Shown in pieces: positions 9,691 to 18,604 of a stretch of 64,000 nt of DNA. The position numbers and the translations under genes were made by a program. The notes beneath the pieces were generated by a model. It did not search any database, was not told the DNA's origin, and saw only the letters and a list, made by a program, of their open reading frames with translations. This stretch comes from Branchiostoma floridae (lineage: Eukaryota > Chordata > Leptocardii > Amphioxiformes > Branchiostomatidae): assembly GCF_000003815.2 (NCBI RefSeq), contig NW_023365723.1, positions 426,726-490,725 on the forward strand, given 5' to 3'. The stretch's first letter is position 1, and every line of letters starts with the position of its first letter.

Positions 9691-10520
9691 AGTTTGTGAG
9701 TTTCTATGTTACAATTATTACTGAATTATGCTTGAAGTTCATGTAATCCCTTTCCCAACTCCCTTTCTTCACAATATTGACATAAGCCATGTTACATAGT
9801 CTTAGTAACCCTTAGTTACAAAAGCTGTCTCAGAGTAGAAGATACTTTCGAGCTGGTTAAACATGAGAGAAAAACAGTTAAATACTACTTAGATTCTAAA
9901 TATAATCACGTTACTACAGTCACGAGTCTCCACGGTGATTCCTAGTCATGATATCTCGCCAATCATTTTTTCAGAGCTGGAAAACCTTGGTAGGTTGCAA
10001 CTTCACGAAGCATGTTCGTCAAGTTTTCTTCCTCGATTTTCCCAGTGATCCTTCGCCTTTCTAGCGTGCCATTGAAGAGCGGACCATTTCCGTCTGCCGT
10101 AGTCAAGACACGCATGTGCCTGGACATTATCAGTTAAGCGGCCATACCAGATGTTTGCGCGCGATGATACAATTTAAGTTCTGTTCCGCGTGGAATTTGT
10201 CAGTGTAGGGCGGCCGTTGTGAGGTGGGGATCGATATACGTTACAACAGAATTTGTTTTCGTATTTCATCTTATTTTATCCCTTGTAAAACCTTGGCAGT
10301 CATCTTGTAGTTAGGCTGGTTACTTAGTACATTACAGTTTGAAGCATCAAAATGACTACTGGTGAGGGAAAATCGTTTTTGTTGTGAGGGTCATGGCGGC
10401 CGTTTGTGGGAGAGTCTTCTGGCGTTGAACGTGTCGGGCCGAGGTAAACGGTATTCTGGCTGGCCGAAATCCTCATCAGTTATTCTGGCCGAAATCCTCA
10501 TCAGTGCCGGTGTTGTGTAA

Positions 10521-10690
10521 CCATTGTTGATTTTTGTTTGCTGTTGTGCCCTGCGTTATTGGGGATGGGGTTGGACCGTATCCATGTACGCTTGTAGGGT
10601 CTCTCCCGTGTGAATACTAGTGCGAATGTGGGCCTTGAGATCTCGTTGAACTTCTTACCGCATTCCTCAAACGTGTGTAGGTCATCCTAT
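10521..10690 (-). pseudogene. Degenerate C2H2 finger, copy 2
   Basis: Short version of the finger at 5.5 kb: FEECGKKFNE, then a frame break, then the HTGERPYK-like linker. Small deletions relative to copy 1 break the frame twice. It is followed downstream by the same conserved non-coding sequence as at 5,460-5,520. Confidence 0.45.
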
Positions 10691-11239
10691 CAATCGTCGT
10701 GCTTTCTGTAGGGAACAGTGGTATGTCTGAAAATAATTCTTTCCTCACCTTTACTAGATTCATTTGCACTGTCAGCTGAAATGTAACTGTTCTGTCTTTT
10801 TGGACCAATGATGGCCTCCTGGCGTTAAATTTGGGATTCTGAGAATTCACTCGATGTAGTTGCCACTTCTTTTGTTGTCATGAGGGTTTCAATGTTCCGC
10901 TGTGCAGCTGTCCTGTTTAAACTTGACAACAAAGTTCTTATTATAATAACTGTTTAAACTTGAAAACAAAGTTCTTAAGACAAAACCTGCAGCAGCTGCT
11001 GGGTTTGTTGCTTCGTACAAAGTCGACCTTCCTTGACGACCAGATTTTGATGTCAGTTTCTATGTTACAATTACTGAATTATACGTATTTAATGCGGTCA
11101 CGAACAGTAGTTACAATTGGGAAAAAAATGGCGGACAAGACGCATGTGGGGTCATGACCCTGAGTTCAATGTATGTGCCTGGATTCGTTGACGTCATCCT
11201 CCGCCCGCCCCTACCCCTCCCTCCAGGCCTCGACGCTCC

Positions 11240-11425
11240 TCGTCCTGAATGAAGACATGAATGAATCAATACATGAATAAATTGATAAATGAAGACATGA
11301 ATAATTAAAACATGAATACATTAATGATTAATAAAGCAACACATGAATACATTAATAAATCAACACATGAATAAATTAATAAATCAACACATGAATCAAT
11401 CACGAATAAACGCACAAATAAATGC
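11240..11425. repeat. ATGAATAAAT-type microsatellite, intron of copy B
   Basis: Same degenerate tract as at 2,165-2,350. It lies downstream of the exon 2 donor of copy B. Homology with copy A stops at about 11,166, just before exon 3 would be expected. Confidence 0.7.
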
Positions 11426-11556
11426 ACAAAGGAATGAATAACAATATCAGGATGCACTAAGGCAAGTACATTGCAGTTTCAGAGCTGAAATGCGTACATC
11501 GTTTAGGTAAAATTCTTGAAACAAAATGTTTTATACTTTCAACAATTACAACTTAC

Positions 11557-11936
11557 GGGCCACTCTTCCATGGGAAACGCCGGCCTCGTCTCGCCGCGGT
11601 TCCTCTACCTCGTCCTCCCGCCGCGCCGTGAGTAGGCCCGCTTCCTCCGACACCTCGTCCGCCCGACGGGCCCTGGGTAAGCCCGGTTCCTCCGACACCT
11701 CGTCCGCCCGACGGGCCCTGGGTAAGCCCGGTTCCTCCGACACCTCCTCCGCCCGACGGGCCCTGGGTAAGCCCGGTTCCTCCGACACCTCCTCCGACCG
11801 ACGCGCCCTGGGTAAGCCCGGTTCCTCCGACACCTCGTCCGCCCGACGGGCCCTGGGTAAGCCTGGTTCCTCTGACACCTCCTCCGCCCGACGGGCCCTG
11901 GGTAAGCCTGGTTCCTCCGACACCTCGTCCCTGTCC
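11557..11936 (-). pseudogene. Exon 2 of the minisatellite gene family, copy B (7 repeat starts, frameshifted)
   Basis: Acceptor ATCAG at 11,941-11,937 and donor GTAAGT at 11,556-11,551. The frame reads DRDEVSEEPGLPRARRAEEV and continues through six full 15-residue units plus a partial one. One extra A near 11,575 (GGGAAACG against GGGAACG in copies A and C) shifts the last residues, so VPMEEWP is lost. It joins exon 1 (12,428-12,328) in phase 2 with no stop at the junction. Charge alternates between acidic and basic within each unit. Confidence 0.6.
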
Positions 11937-12327
11937 CTGATCCGGCCCAAAACGGAGCCCCTCGGGGGCGAAGGTCAGCGACGCGGGAGGAGCTACTATC
12001 CTGAGAAAAAGACGAAATGAATACGGATTAGCGTTTTCTTGTAACATTATAAGAAGGTCAAACGTAACATCATTGGCACATGAAATATTCAAATGCATCC
12101 TTGGTTTTCCGAAAATATTTCATCTTCTTGGATAGCTCATTGAAAATTGTACTGCGTGATAAACACCGTTATTAAGGAATGTCACAATCGAACGCTTCAG
12201 TCATTCAATGTATTAAAAGCAAATAATATGGGCTGTTAGGAACCGCAAACAATAACACATCCCTAAAAGGGAGGTTTAAAACCTTAATGTTAGTTCACGT
12301 CAAAATAAAATGTCATAATTGACCAAC

Positions 12328-12428
12328 CTTTGCCTCTCTTCCTCCTCCGCGGCTAGCCGCTGCCTTTCGGCGGCGGCCAGCCGCTGACCTCCGCCACCCC
12401 TCTCGCCCATGTCGATGTCGACGTCCAT
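12328..12428 (-). CDS. Exon 1 of the minisatellite gene family, copy B
   Basis: ATG at 12,428 in MDVDIDMGERGGGGQ, then RLAAAERQRLAAEEEERQR, ending at donor AAAG/GTTGGT in phase 2. It is followed in frame by exon 2 (11,936). The second half looks like a charged helix. An upstream AG (TTGCAG just before CATGG) may be an acceptor; it is lost in copy C (TTGCAA). The start choice rests on the ATG and phase agreement with exons 2-4. Confidence 0.5.
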
Positions 12429-12574
12429 GCTGCAAGAAATAGCCAAATTGAGTCATTTCATATATTGATACACAAATGAAACGGTACAAGAAACGTGACT
12501 TTCTTGTACGTGCCCATGTGCAATGTGCACATCGATATTCTGACAGTGGACAAAATGCAAATTTCCGTTTTTAC

Positions 12575-12691
12575 CTGTAATACACTGTTTTTCGCCTTAA
12601 ATAGTTCATCAGTAAGTTTCAGTGCAAACGACAAACAGTACAAGACAGCAAATAATACTTCCTCTTGTGTAGGATTCTCTGGCTCTGCCAT
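12575..12691 (-). CDS. Small ATG exon MAEPENPTQEEV, copy B
   Basis: Starts at ATG 12,691 and reads MAEPENPTQEEVLFAVLYCL, then SFALKLTDELFKAKNSVLQ up to a donor CAG/GTAAAA. It lies upstream of exon 1, but its phase does not fit the MDVDID frame. It may be a separate first exon or read exon 1 in another frame. Copy C (about 41,640-41,755) has a TAA in it. Confidence 0.35.
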
Positions 12692-12729
12692 CTCGGAATG
12701 AAATCATGCACACTGAGCGTGTTATTTAG

Positions 12730-12947
12730 GAACGGAACCTGATTGGTCACGACAAATTTCATAAAGTTCATTTTACAGGAGAAGCCAGACTGAGTGTGCT
12801 TGACAAATTTTCCTGTGGTGACTGTCAGTGAAGTGGCTGCAAAACTGCCTGGGAACCAGGTGCCTTTGTTTGGGAGACTGACTGTTGTATGCACTGTAGA
12901 GATCTCCATGGCAACTTCCTGAACTGGGGTACCTTCTGGCTCATCCT
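12730..12947 (-). CDS. Unrecognised exon (DEPEGTPVQEVAMEIS)
   Basis: Open minus frame from about 12,947, reading DEPEGTPVQEVAMEISTVHT, SLPNKGTWFPGSFAATSL and GKFVKHTQSGFSCKMNF. The ATG inside may be internal rather than a start. No repeat copy is seen and the family is not recognised. Confidence 0.35.
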
Positions 12948-13035
12948 ACTTTTAGCCAGCAAACTGCTATGAGCCTAACCTCTACTTTGGAGAGTACTCC
13001 ACCACCTCACTTCCTGTCGCAATCTCCCTACCCGG

Positions 13036-13434
13036 CAAAAATCCCCTTCTCGTCACACCATTCTTCTTTGGCACGCTTGAATTGATCTTTGAAGGACTGT
13101 ATCCACTGAAGTTCATACATCTGGAATGGGCAGTCACGGTTTTGTGTCACTTTCATGGCGTCTCCCTTCATTGTGCAATCCATGAAATATGCTGTACTGT
13201 CCCCTACCCAAGCACATAGTTTCCGGATTGGTTTGCTGTATTGGACATTGTCCGGTGACAGGTCGATCACAACTTCCACTGGACATTCCCTCCTCAGGTG
13301 CATTAAGTTCGACCCCCACGTTGTTCCGTTTGTTCCATCGTACGCTTTTGGATGAATTTCTGCCAAGGGCACATCATCAGTAGACTTAAGACAACTTTCT
13401 CCGCCCGCATCAACTGATTCTTCCCTTATTAAGG
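13036..13434 (-). CDS. CAWVGDSTAYFMDC exon, best copy
   Basis: About 133 open codons: REESVDAGGESCLKSTDD, PLAEIHPKAYDGTNGTTWGS, RRECPVEVVIDLSPDNVQYS, CAWVGDSTAYFMDCTMKGDA and FKRAKEEWCDEKGIFAG. It ends at a stop (GGGTAG) or a weak GTAGGG donor. The mixed alpha/beta-like composition suggests a folded domain. The 5.2-5.4 kb copy is frameshifted. The family is unknown and no catalytic motif is assigned. Confidence 0.5.
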
Positions 13435-13486
13435 CAACCTTTCAGAGGCGCACAGATAGCCTCCTAAGTCTGGACTCTAGAAGACT

Positions 13487-13670
13487 TTAAATGTTCAGAG
13501 TATACAAAGAATTTTCATTCAGACGGCATTCTGGTTGATTGCGATTTTTTGTGTGAAGGGGATGTTTCAACCTACTCTCCGTCGATGAGCAATGTCCTCT
13601 TCCTGCAAAACCCATGTTAGTCGTGCCACAGTGGTAACAGCACTCTGGGAAAGACACGAGGTGAAGCACA
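13487..13670 (-). pseudogene. Decayed exon shared with 51.7 kb
   Basis: A stretch of about 120 bases here is 85-90 percent similar by eye to 51,660-51,790. Neither copy has a long open frame. The best minus reading at 51.7 kb, RKAMLIDDDE, is followed by a stop. It is a duplicated gene piece of unknown family. Confidence 0.3.
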
Positions 13671-14014
13671 ATTCAGAGCTCTTCGTGACAGAATGCTGTC
13701 ATGGTACCTAAAGGAAAAAAGAACACAAGCAGTAAGCAGCCTACTTGTAATAAATTCTTCAGGATACTACTTTTTTAAAGGCCACTGCTGTAGGAAAAAA
13801 GATAAGATAATGTGTAAACCTTTACTGTGGAAACCAAGCAATGGGACAGAAGTCATGGATGACCGCGCAAGACATACATAAAACATCTTCAAGCTAACAG
13901 CAGTATGTACCTACGTAATCTACCTGTAATGATGGATGACAGAGTTTTGGAGTCACATGTGATAACCGCCAGCCAACAGAGAACAGCAAATGTGACAGTA
14001 TACGTAGCACTCAC

Positions 14015-14118
14015 CCAATCAAGGATGGCCAGGTTCATCCGCAGCAGGTAGTTGTCTTTGCCGAAAGCGATGCGCTTGTCGTGGTACACAAGCATTGCTT
14101 TGTGAAAGTAGTTTGTAT
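14015..14118 (-). CDS. Exon (TNYFHKAMLVYHDKRIAFGK) joined in frame to the exon at 14,190
   Basis: 104 bases between acceptor GTTTCAG and donor TTGG/GTGAGT. Joined to the preceding exon across a 71-base intron it reads ILNDSDTNYFHKAMLVYHDK and then RIAFGKDNYLLRMNLAILDW, with no break. I recall similar YHxK..FGK..Y..R...A.LDWNEN segments in multi-copy animal transposase-like proteins, but cannot name the family with certainty. Confidence 0.5.
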
Positions 14119-14189
14119 CTGAAACCAGTTAGGATGCCCGTTGCTTGATGGATACAACTATTTCAGTTTTATTGGTAAAATGTACTTAC

Positions 14190-14430
14190 CACTGTCATTA
14201 AGGATTGAGCCTGATGACTTCACTGCCTTAGTACGTTCTTCCTTAGGGGGCAACTGGGATGAGGACGAGAAGGGTGATTTGGTCGGAGACTGGACACTAG
14301 GGCTGGCCGATTCTCTTCCATCTTCACCCTTAGACTTCACTGCCTTAGTACGAAGTCGAATCAATGTATTCCTTAGGTTTACGACACTTGTAGCTGACGG
14401 CTGGAACAATAGGGTTATCGCTACCATTGT
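14190..14430 (-). CDS. Ser/Lys-rich exon preceding the FHKAMLVYHDK exon
   Basis: The minus frame reads IRLRTKAVKSKGEDGRES, SPSVQSPTKSPFSSSS, KEERTKAVKSSGSILND and ends at donor GTG/GTAAGT in phase 1. RTKAVKS occurs twice, an internal duplication. Upstream of about 14,360 a different frame is better (DITYQKEDNGSDNPIVPA, YKCRKPKEY), so a frameshift probably separates the two halves. Confidence 0.45.
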
Positions 14431-14466
14431 CTTCTTTCTGGTATGTGATGTCTTGATCAGCCGTGT

Positions 14467-14650
14467 CTAAGTCCCAAAGTGTAATGAGTCCTTCCTTGTT
14501 AAAACGCTCGCCTGGGTGCGGATGAACTGCTCACTGGTGTGGTCTATAGTCTCCTTAGCACTAGTCCACGGAAGTGTGCCGTTTTTCATCGCATACAAAA
14601 CAGAAGCATGGTCTCCCAACAATGCTCCAATCATAATACGCAGCATCAAA
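14467..14650 (-). pseudogene. Frameshifted coding remnant upstream of the same gene
   Basis: Reads MIGALLGDHASVLYAMKNGT and SAKETIDHTSEQFIRTQAS. A frameshift near 14,505 then leads to FNKEGLITLWDLDTADQDI, which continues into the frame at 14,360-14,466. At least two shifts separate this from the exons at 14.0-14.2 kb. The whole locus looks decayed. Confidence 0.4.
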
Positions 14651-14774
14651 CATCAGATGTTCGAGCCCGATCCGAACCGAGCGCCGGAAGTGTTTGTCTC
14701 TGAGAGTTGATGTAACTGGATTGAAGTGAATGAAATGGATTAATACAAAACAATGTTCATGGGCTTTAATAAGA

Positions 14775-14969
14775 GGGAACTTAACGTATCTTTTATAGCC
14801 TCTGTCTTGTTGGCGTCCAAGACCCCAAGTCGACTTTTCAGTCCCTTGGTGCTGGCCTCCGCCATCTCCTCGGTGCTGAAGACGTCTTCTGACCTTGTCC
14901 AGAAGTTTTTTTCCTTGCTTACTGCTCTCTTAGTTGGGGCCACGATGTAAATCCCCCGGCCAATCGAGA
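14775..14969 (-). CDS. BEN-domain-like exon
   Basis: Acceptor TTCTTTTAG at 14,978-14,970. The exon reads NFWTRSEDVFSTEEMAEAST, then KGLKSRLGVLDANKTEAIKD. The pattern F(T/S)xEE(M/L)A..S..G.....LD..K..AI resembles the C-terminal half of BEN domains (DNA- and protein-binding helical modules). The N-terminal half would lie in an upstream exon, which I did not find. The call is by eye only. Confidence 0.4.
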
Positions 14970-15384
14970 CTAAAAGAATAAACATTGTCCTGTCTTTTAA
15001 AATTTAATGTCTTAAGAATGCATCATAAGTAGAAGATCTATGATGGTGTACTTTGCGCCACCAGTTTTGCCCTCTTCACGATCTACTGCCTGCTGTGCGC
15101 TTGCTACATCTTTATTAACGTTTATGATCCCGGCAGCTGGTCAGAAGCCTTGCTCTTCGGGGTTCGGTTGGACCCGCTAGTGGCTGCGTCCTCCCCTGTG
15201 TCCAAGGTGGACCCGCCAGTGGTTGTATAAAGTAACAATCATTTCTAAATCAGTGCTAAAGAGGGAAATTCCGAAGTTCTAACAGCTCATGGATTTCTTG
15301 CTGGTGACTCCTTGATGTTCCTCTGGATGCTATTTTATGAAGTGTCTATATCAAAAGTCAAATTCCACTTGTGGCAGATTACTT

Positions 15385-15540
15385 GCAGGCTTGGACCTTC
15401 ACCTGCCCTTCATCCTCCTTGTCCTCCCTGGTCTTCAGCACTTTCGCTACATAGAAGCAGCGGTCGGGTTCACTGTACACTACAGCCACTAGCTGCCCTG
15501 ATTTCACTAAAGCTTCTGCCCACTCCCAGTTAGATACCAG
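15385..15540 (-). pseudogene. Small C-terminal module (YSEPDRCFYVAKVLK), copy 1
   Basis: Reads NWEWAEALVKSGQLVAVVYS and EPDRCFYVAKVLKTREDKED, then EGQVKVQ, after which about ten bases present in the copy at 55.1 kb are missing and a stop follows. It resembles short beta-barrel tails (xWYxGxV...V.F..P) at the end of animal transposon-linked proteins. This copy keeps the N-terminal half and the 55-kb copy keeps the C-terminal half. Confidence 0.4.
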
Positions 15541-15655
15541 TTGTATATCTAGTACTGATCCTATTTTACAGCAATATTGTAAGCTTTTGTAATTTTTCTA
15601 TCATTTGAAAAGTCATAAATTTAGTCTGAGCCAACAAAAGAGACATTCGACTCAC

Positions 15656-15905
15656 CCTGCATTGCCGTCATCCTTTTACCATCCAACTGTTTCAAGTTGG
15701 CCTTCTTGTTGACTTCGTAGGAACTTTGAGCCATTTTGCTAGTTGTGAAGATCGTGTCCATGACATGAGGCTTGTGATCATTGCGTCTTCTGTCTTTCCT
15801 ATCAATGAATCGAAAATCAGTTAAGGGATCTGTACACCCCTCCACACTAGTCCAATCGTCACTGTGGATATCAGAATGATAGGTTTTAATTTGCTGGTCA
15901 ATCTT
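15656..15905 (-). CDS. Unrecognised exon with a strong donor
   Basis: The frame reads DDWTSVEGCTDPLTDFRFID, RKDRRRNDHKPHVMDT, KMAQSSYEVNKKANLKQLDG and ends at CAGG/GTGAGT. Hydrophilic, and the start is unclear. It abuts the satellite-armed element on its right. No family is recognised. Confidence 0.4.
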
Positions 15906-16133
15906 TATTGATATTTCCCTTAACCTTTTTACATGGTATATGTATAGATATTGAATAGACATCCTTTTTCACATGTATTGTCTTTGTTCAAAATTTTTGA
16001 GGTATGTCCAGAAAAGGGGTAATTGTATGAAGTTAGTGTGTACGAACTTGTACGAACTTGTACGAAGTTAAAGGTAGATATAGACCGTAATCGGAAAACT
16101 TCGGAAGTTTTAAGTGATGTCATCTAACTTTGT

Positions 16134-16970
16134 ACAGGTAGGCAGGGTTGGTGTACGATGTACGATGTACGAACTTAAAAAGTGTAACTTAGTACAGAGG
16201 GGCAGGGTTGATGTACGATGTACGATGTACGAACTTAAAAAATCTAACTTAGTACAAAGGGGCAGGGTTGATGTACGATGTACGATGTACAAACTTAAAA
16301 AATCTAACTTAGTACAGAGGGGCAGGGTTGATGTACGATGTACGATGTACGAACTTAAAAAATCTAACTTAGTACAGAGGGGCAGGGTTGATGTACGATG
16401 TACGAACTTAAAAAAATCCAACTTAGTACAGAGGGGCAGGGTTGGTGTACGATGTACGATGTACGAACTTAAAAAAATCTAACTTAGTACATAGGGGCAG
16501 GGTTGATGCACGATGTACGATGTACGAACTTAAAAATCTAACTTAGTACAGAGGGGCAGGGTTGGTGTACGATGTACGAACTTTAAAAAATCTAACTTAG
16601 TACAGAGGGGCAGGGTTGATGTACGATGTACGATGTACGAACTTAAAAAATCTAACTTAGTACAGAGGGGCAGGGTTGATGTACGATGTACGATGTACGA
16701 ACTTAAAAAATCTAACTTAGTACAGAGGGGCAGGGTTGATGTACGATGTACGAACTTAAAAAATCTAACTTAGTACAGAGGGGCAGGGTTGATGTACGAT
16801 GTACGAACTTAAAAAATCCAACTTAGTACATAGGGGCAGGGTTGGTGTACGATGTACGAACTTAAAAAATCTAACTTAGTACAGAGGGGCAGGGTTGATG
16901 TACGATGTACGAACTTAAAAATCTAACTTAGTACAGAGGGGCAGGGTTGGTGTACGATGTACGATAGACT
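16134..16970. repeat. 60-bp satellite array, 15 units
   Basis: Fifteen copies of a unit with GGCAGGGTTGATGTACGATG, then TACGAACTTAAAAAATCTAA and CTTAGTACAGAG. Units differ mainly by having one, two or three GTACGAT sub-repeats (about 50 to 60 bp). ORFs on both strands across it come from the repeat. Confidence 0.9.
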
Positions 16971-17734
16971 TTAAAATAAAGAGTTAGATTCTTGAAACAT
17001 ATGTTACATCGTCTTGTATTATTTGTCCGCTCCCTTTCATGTTACCAAAAATTAGTTAGTAGACAAGAATTGCAATAAACTATTCTTTGATTTATTTTAC
17101 CAATGGCTACTACTTTTCCACCAACCCTTTGAGTAAAGAGGCATCGGCTTAGTAAAGGAATTGGTTTCGTGGGAGATTGATGGAGTGAATGAGTGTATAA
17201 TGTTGTGTCTTTATTGCATGTTGAGTACGTTCTCGCTGACATGGCACAGTGCTAAGTTCATTACCAAAGCTATTCTACGTCATGTTATAGGTATAAACTT
17301 TAATCTTTAAGTGGCGTAACATTTATCATGATATATTACTATCAACATTTATTAGAATTCTAAAAAAACTTTACCTTTCCTACTTAAAGATAGATACTGA
17401 CGCGTGTAAACAAGTGTTCAGTTGGTTGTCTAGGTACAACAGGATGACAAAGCACATGAGTCGTGAAAGATTCATCTTCTTCCTGCTGTACCTAGCCCAT
17501 CTACACAATGTTCGAGAAGAGATAAAACTGGAGAGAGCAGGACTGCTGACCTTGTAAATTATCAAAATTAATGTTCAACAAAAGATAAACGCAATGCATG
17601 TTGCATTTTTATTTTTTTCAGACGAAACATCGTTATTCTACATGTTTCACATTTACCATGTGCGACAGGTGAAAGTAGAATAGAATGCTGCGTACAGAGT
17701 TAGCATAACCCACAGCATAGTCAAAATATCTTAA

Positions 17735-18090
17735 CTTCGTACATCGTACATTAGGTCCGCCCCATGTACGAACTTAGCATAACCCACAAAATATAAAACA
17801 TTTTAACTTCGTACATCGTACATTAGGTCCGCCCCATGTACGAACTTAGCATAACCCACAAAGTAGAAAACATATTAACTTCGAACATCGTACATCGTAC
17901 ATTAGGTCCGCCCCATGTACGAACTTAGCATAACCCACAAAATATAAAACATTTTAACTTCGTACATCGTACATTAGGTCCGCCCCATGTACGAACTTAG
18001 CATAACCCACAAAGTAGAAAACATATTAACTTCGAACATCGTACATCGTACATTAGGTCCGCCCCATGTACGAACTTAGCGTAGCTACGT
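17735..18090. repeat. Inverted-orientation satellite array, 5 units
   Basis: Five copies of a 70-82-bp unit with TAACTTCGTACATCGTACAT, then TAGGTCCGCCCCATGTACGA and an AT-rich spacer. The GTACGATGTACGAAGTTA core is the reverse complement of that in the array at 16.1-17.0 kb. Confidence 0.85.
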
Positions 18091-18243
18091 CACAGATAAT
18101 TGTCGACGTTTCCCGAACTTTGCCGACAGCGGTTGTCGGAAGTTGTCGGAAGCTAGAAGTTGTCGGAAATTACGTGTGACGTAGGCTGATCCAAACTTCG
18201 TACATTTCACCCATTTCTGGACATGTATGAAATTTTTACAACC

Positions 18244-18342
18244 TGACTCTTGCCCCCTCCCAGTCTATTACGCAATTGTTTCGCATAGAAACAATTACGC
18301 ATAGAAACAATTGCGTAATAGACTGGGAGGGGGCAAGAGTCA
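18244..18342. repeat. Perfect 39-bp palindrome at the 5' end of the Penelope element
   Basis: 18,244-18,282 (TGACTCTTGCCCCCTCCCAG...) is the exact reverse complement of 18,304-18,342, with a 21-base loop. The right arm is coding sequence of the Penelope fragment (CVIDWEGAR). The left arm starts two bases after the end of the satellite element. Perfect arms suggest recent origin. Confidence 0.9.
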
Positions 18343-18600
18343 TTGACAGAGAGGAAAACAGAAGAACTCGATGGATTAAAGAAGCAGTTTGGATCAGAAA
18401 ATCAGTGCCAGTCATGAACAGAGACGAGGGGGGATACAAGCTGAGCCACGTCTGGGATGGCATTCTTGCTGCTGCAACGCCACCTACATCGGCTATAAGT
18501 AGCAGCAAGAAGTAGTTCCCGTCATTCCACCCTGATGATGGTGTCTGACAGACACCGAAACGTCGGAAGTAAGTTATTTTTTGGTTGTGCTAAAAGAACC
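18283..18600 (+). mobile_element. 5'-truncated Penelope-like retroelement: GIY-YIG endonuclease C-terminus
   Basis: The plus frame reads NNCVIDWEGARVIDREENRR, TRWIKEAVWIRKSVPVMNRD and EGGYKLSHVWDGIL and stops at 18,513-18,515. The DRE..R..RWIKEA..IRK....MNRDEG pattern is the GIY-YIG endonuclease end of Penelope-like elements. Reverse transcriptase is absent through 5' truncation. The 3' part carries a hammerhead-like motif. The element lies directly against the HECT-domain exon on the minus strand, and the 3' limit near 18,600 is approximate. Confidence 0.75.
18527..18570 (+). ncRNA. Hammerhead-ribozyme-like motif in the Penelope 3' region
   Basis: CTGATGA at 18,532-18,538, then a perfect 6-bp hairpin (GGTGTC/GACACC, loop TGACA, 18,540-18,556), then GAAAC and GTC. 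This is the order of a type I hammerhead core with a very short helix III. Penelope-like elements are known to encode such motifs. One extra T between CTGATGA and the hairpin departs from the canonical core, so activity is uncertain. Confidence 0.45.
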
Positions 18601-18604
18601 TTAC

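Larger units (their letters stand above)
15986..18242. mobile_element. Element with terminal inverted repeats and satellite arms in opposite orientation
   Basis: The left end (15,986-16,036) and the reverse complement of the right end (18,242-18,191) align as GTTxxAAAATTT...TATGTCCAGAAA..GGGTxAxxxTATGAAGTT, roughly 70 percent by eye. Inside, a 60-bp array (left) and a 70-80-bp array (right) carry the same GTACGATGTACGAACTT core in opposite directions. The centre (about 17,000-17,700) is AT-rich with no clear transposase. It is probably a non-autonomous DNA transposon that grew by internal tandem duplication. Target-site duplications were not resolved. Confidence 0.5.

Noticed and set aside
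11526-12098. Other frames through the 45-bp array (SSDTSSARRALGKPG, GLTQGPSGGRGVGG, CRRNRAYPGPVGR)
   Set aside because: The plus-strand frame conflicts with the minus-strand splice sites; the two other minus frames do not fit the phases of exons 1, 3 and 4.
16110-16482. 100-aa repetitive ORFs on both strands of the satellite
   Set aside because: Shadow of a 60-bp unit; frames break when sub-repeat number changes.
16134-18090. CRISPR array
   Set aside because: Units are contiguous tandem copies with no unique spacers and no cas genes; the DNA is eukaryotic.
18522-18600. Coding extension of the HECT exon into the Penelope 3' end
   Set aside because: The open frame continues by chance; the sequence is explained by the Penelope 3' region.
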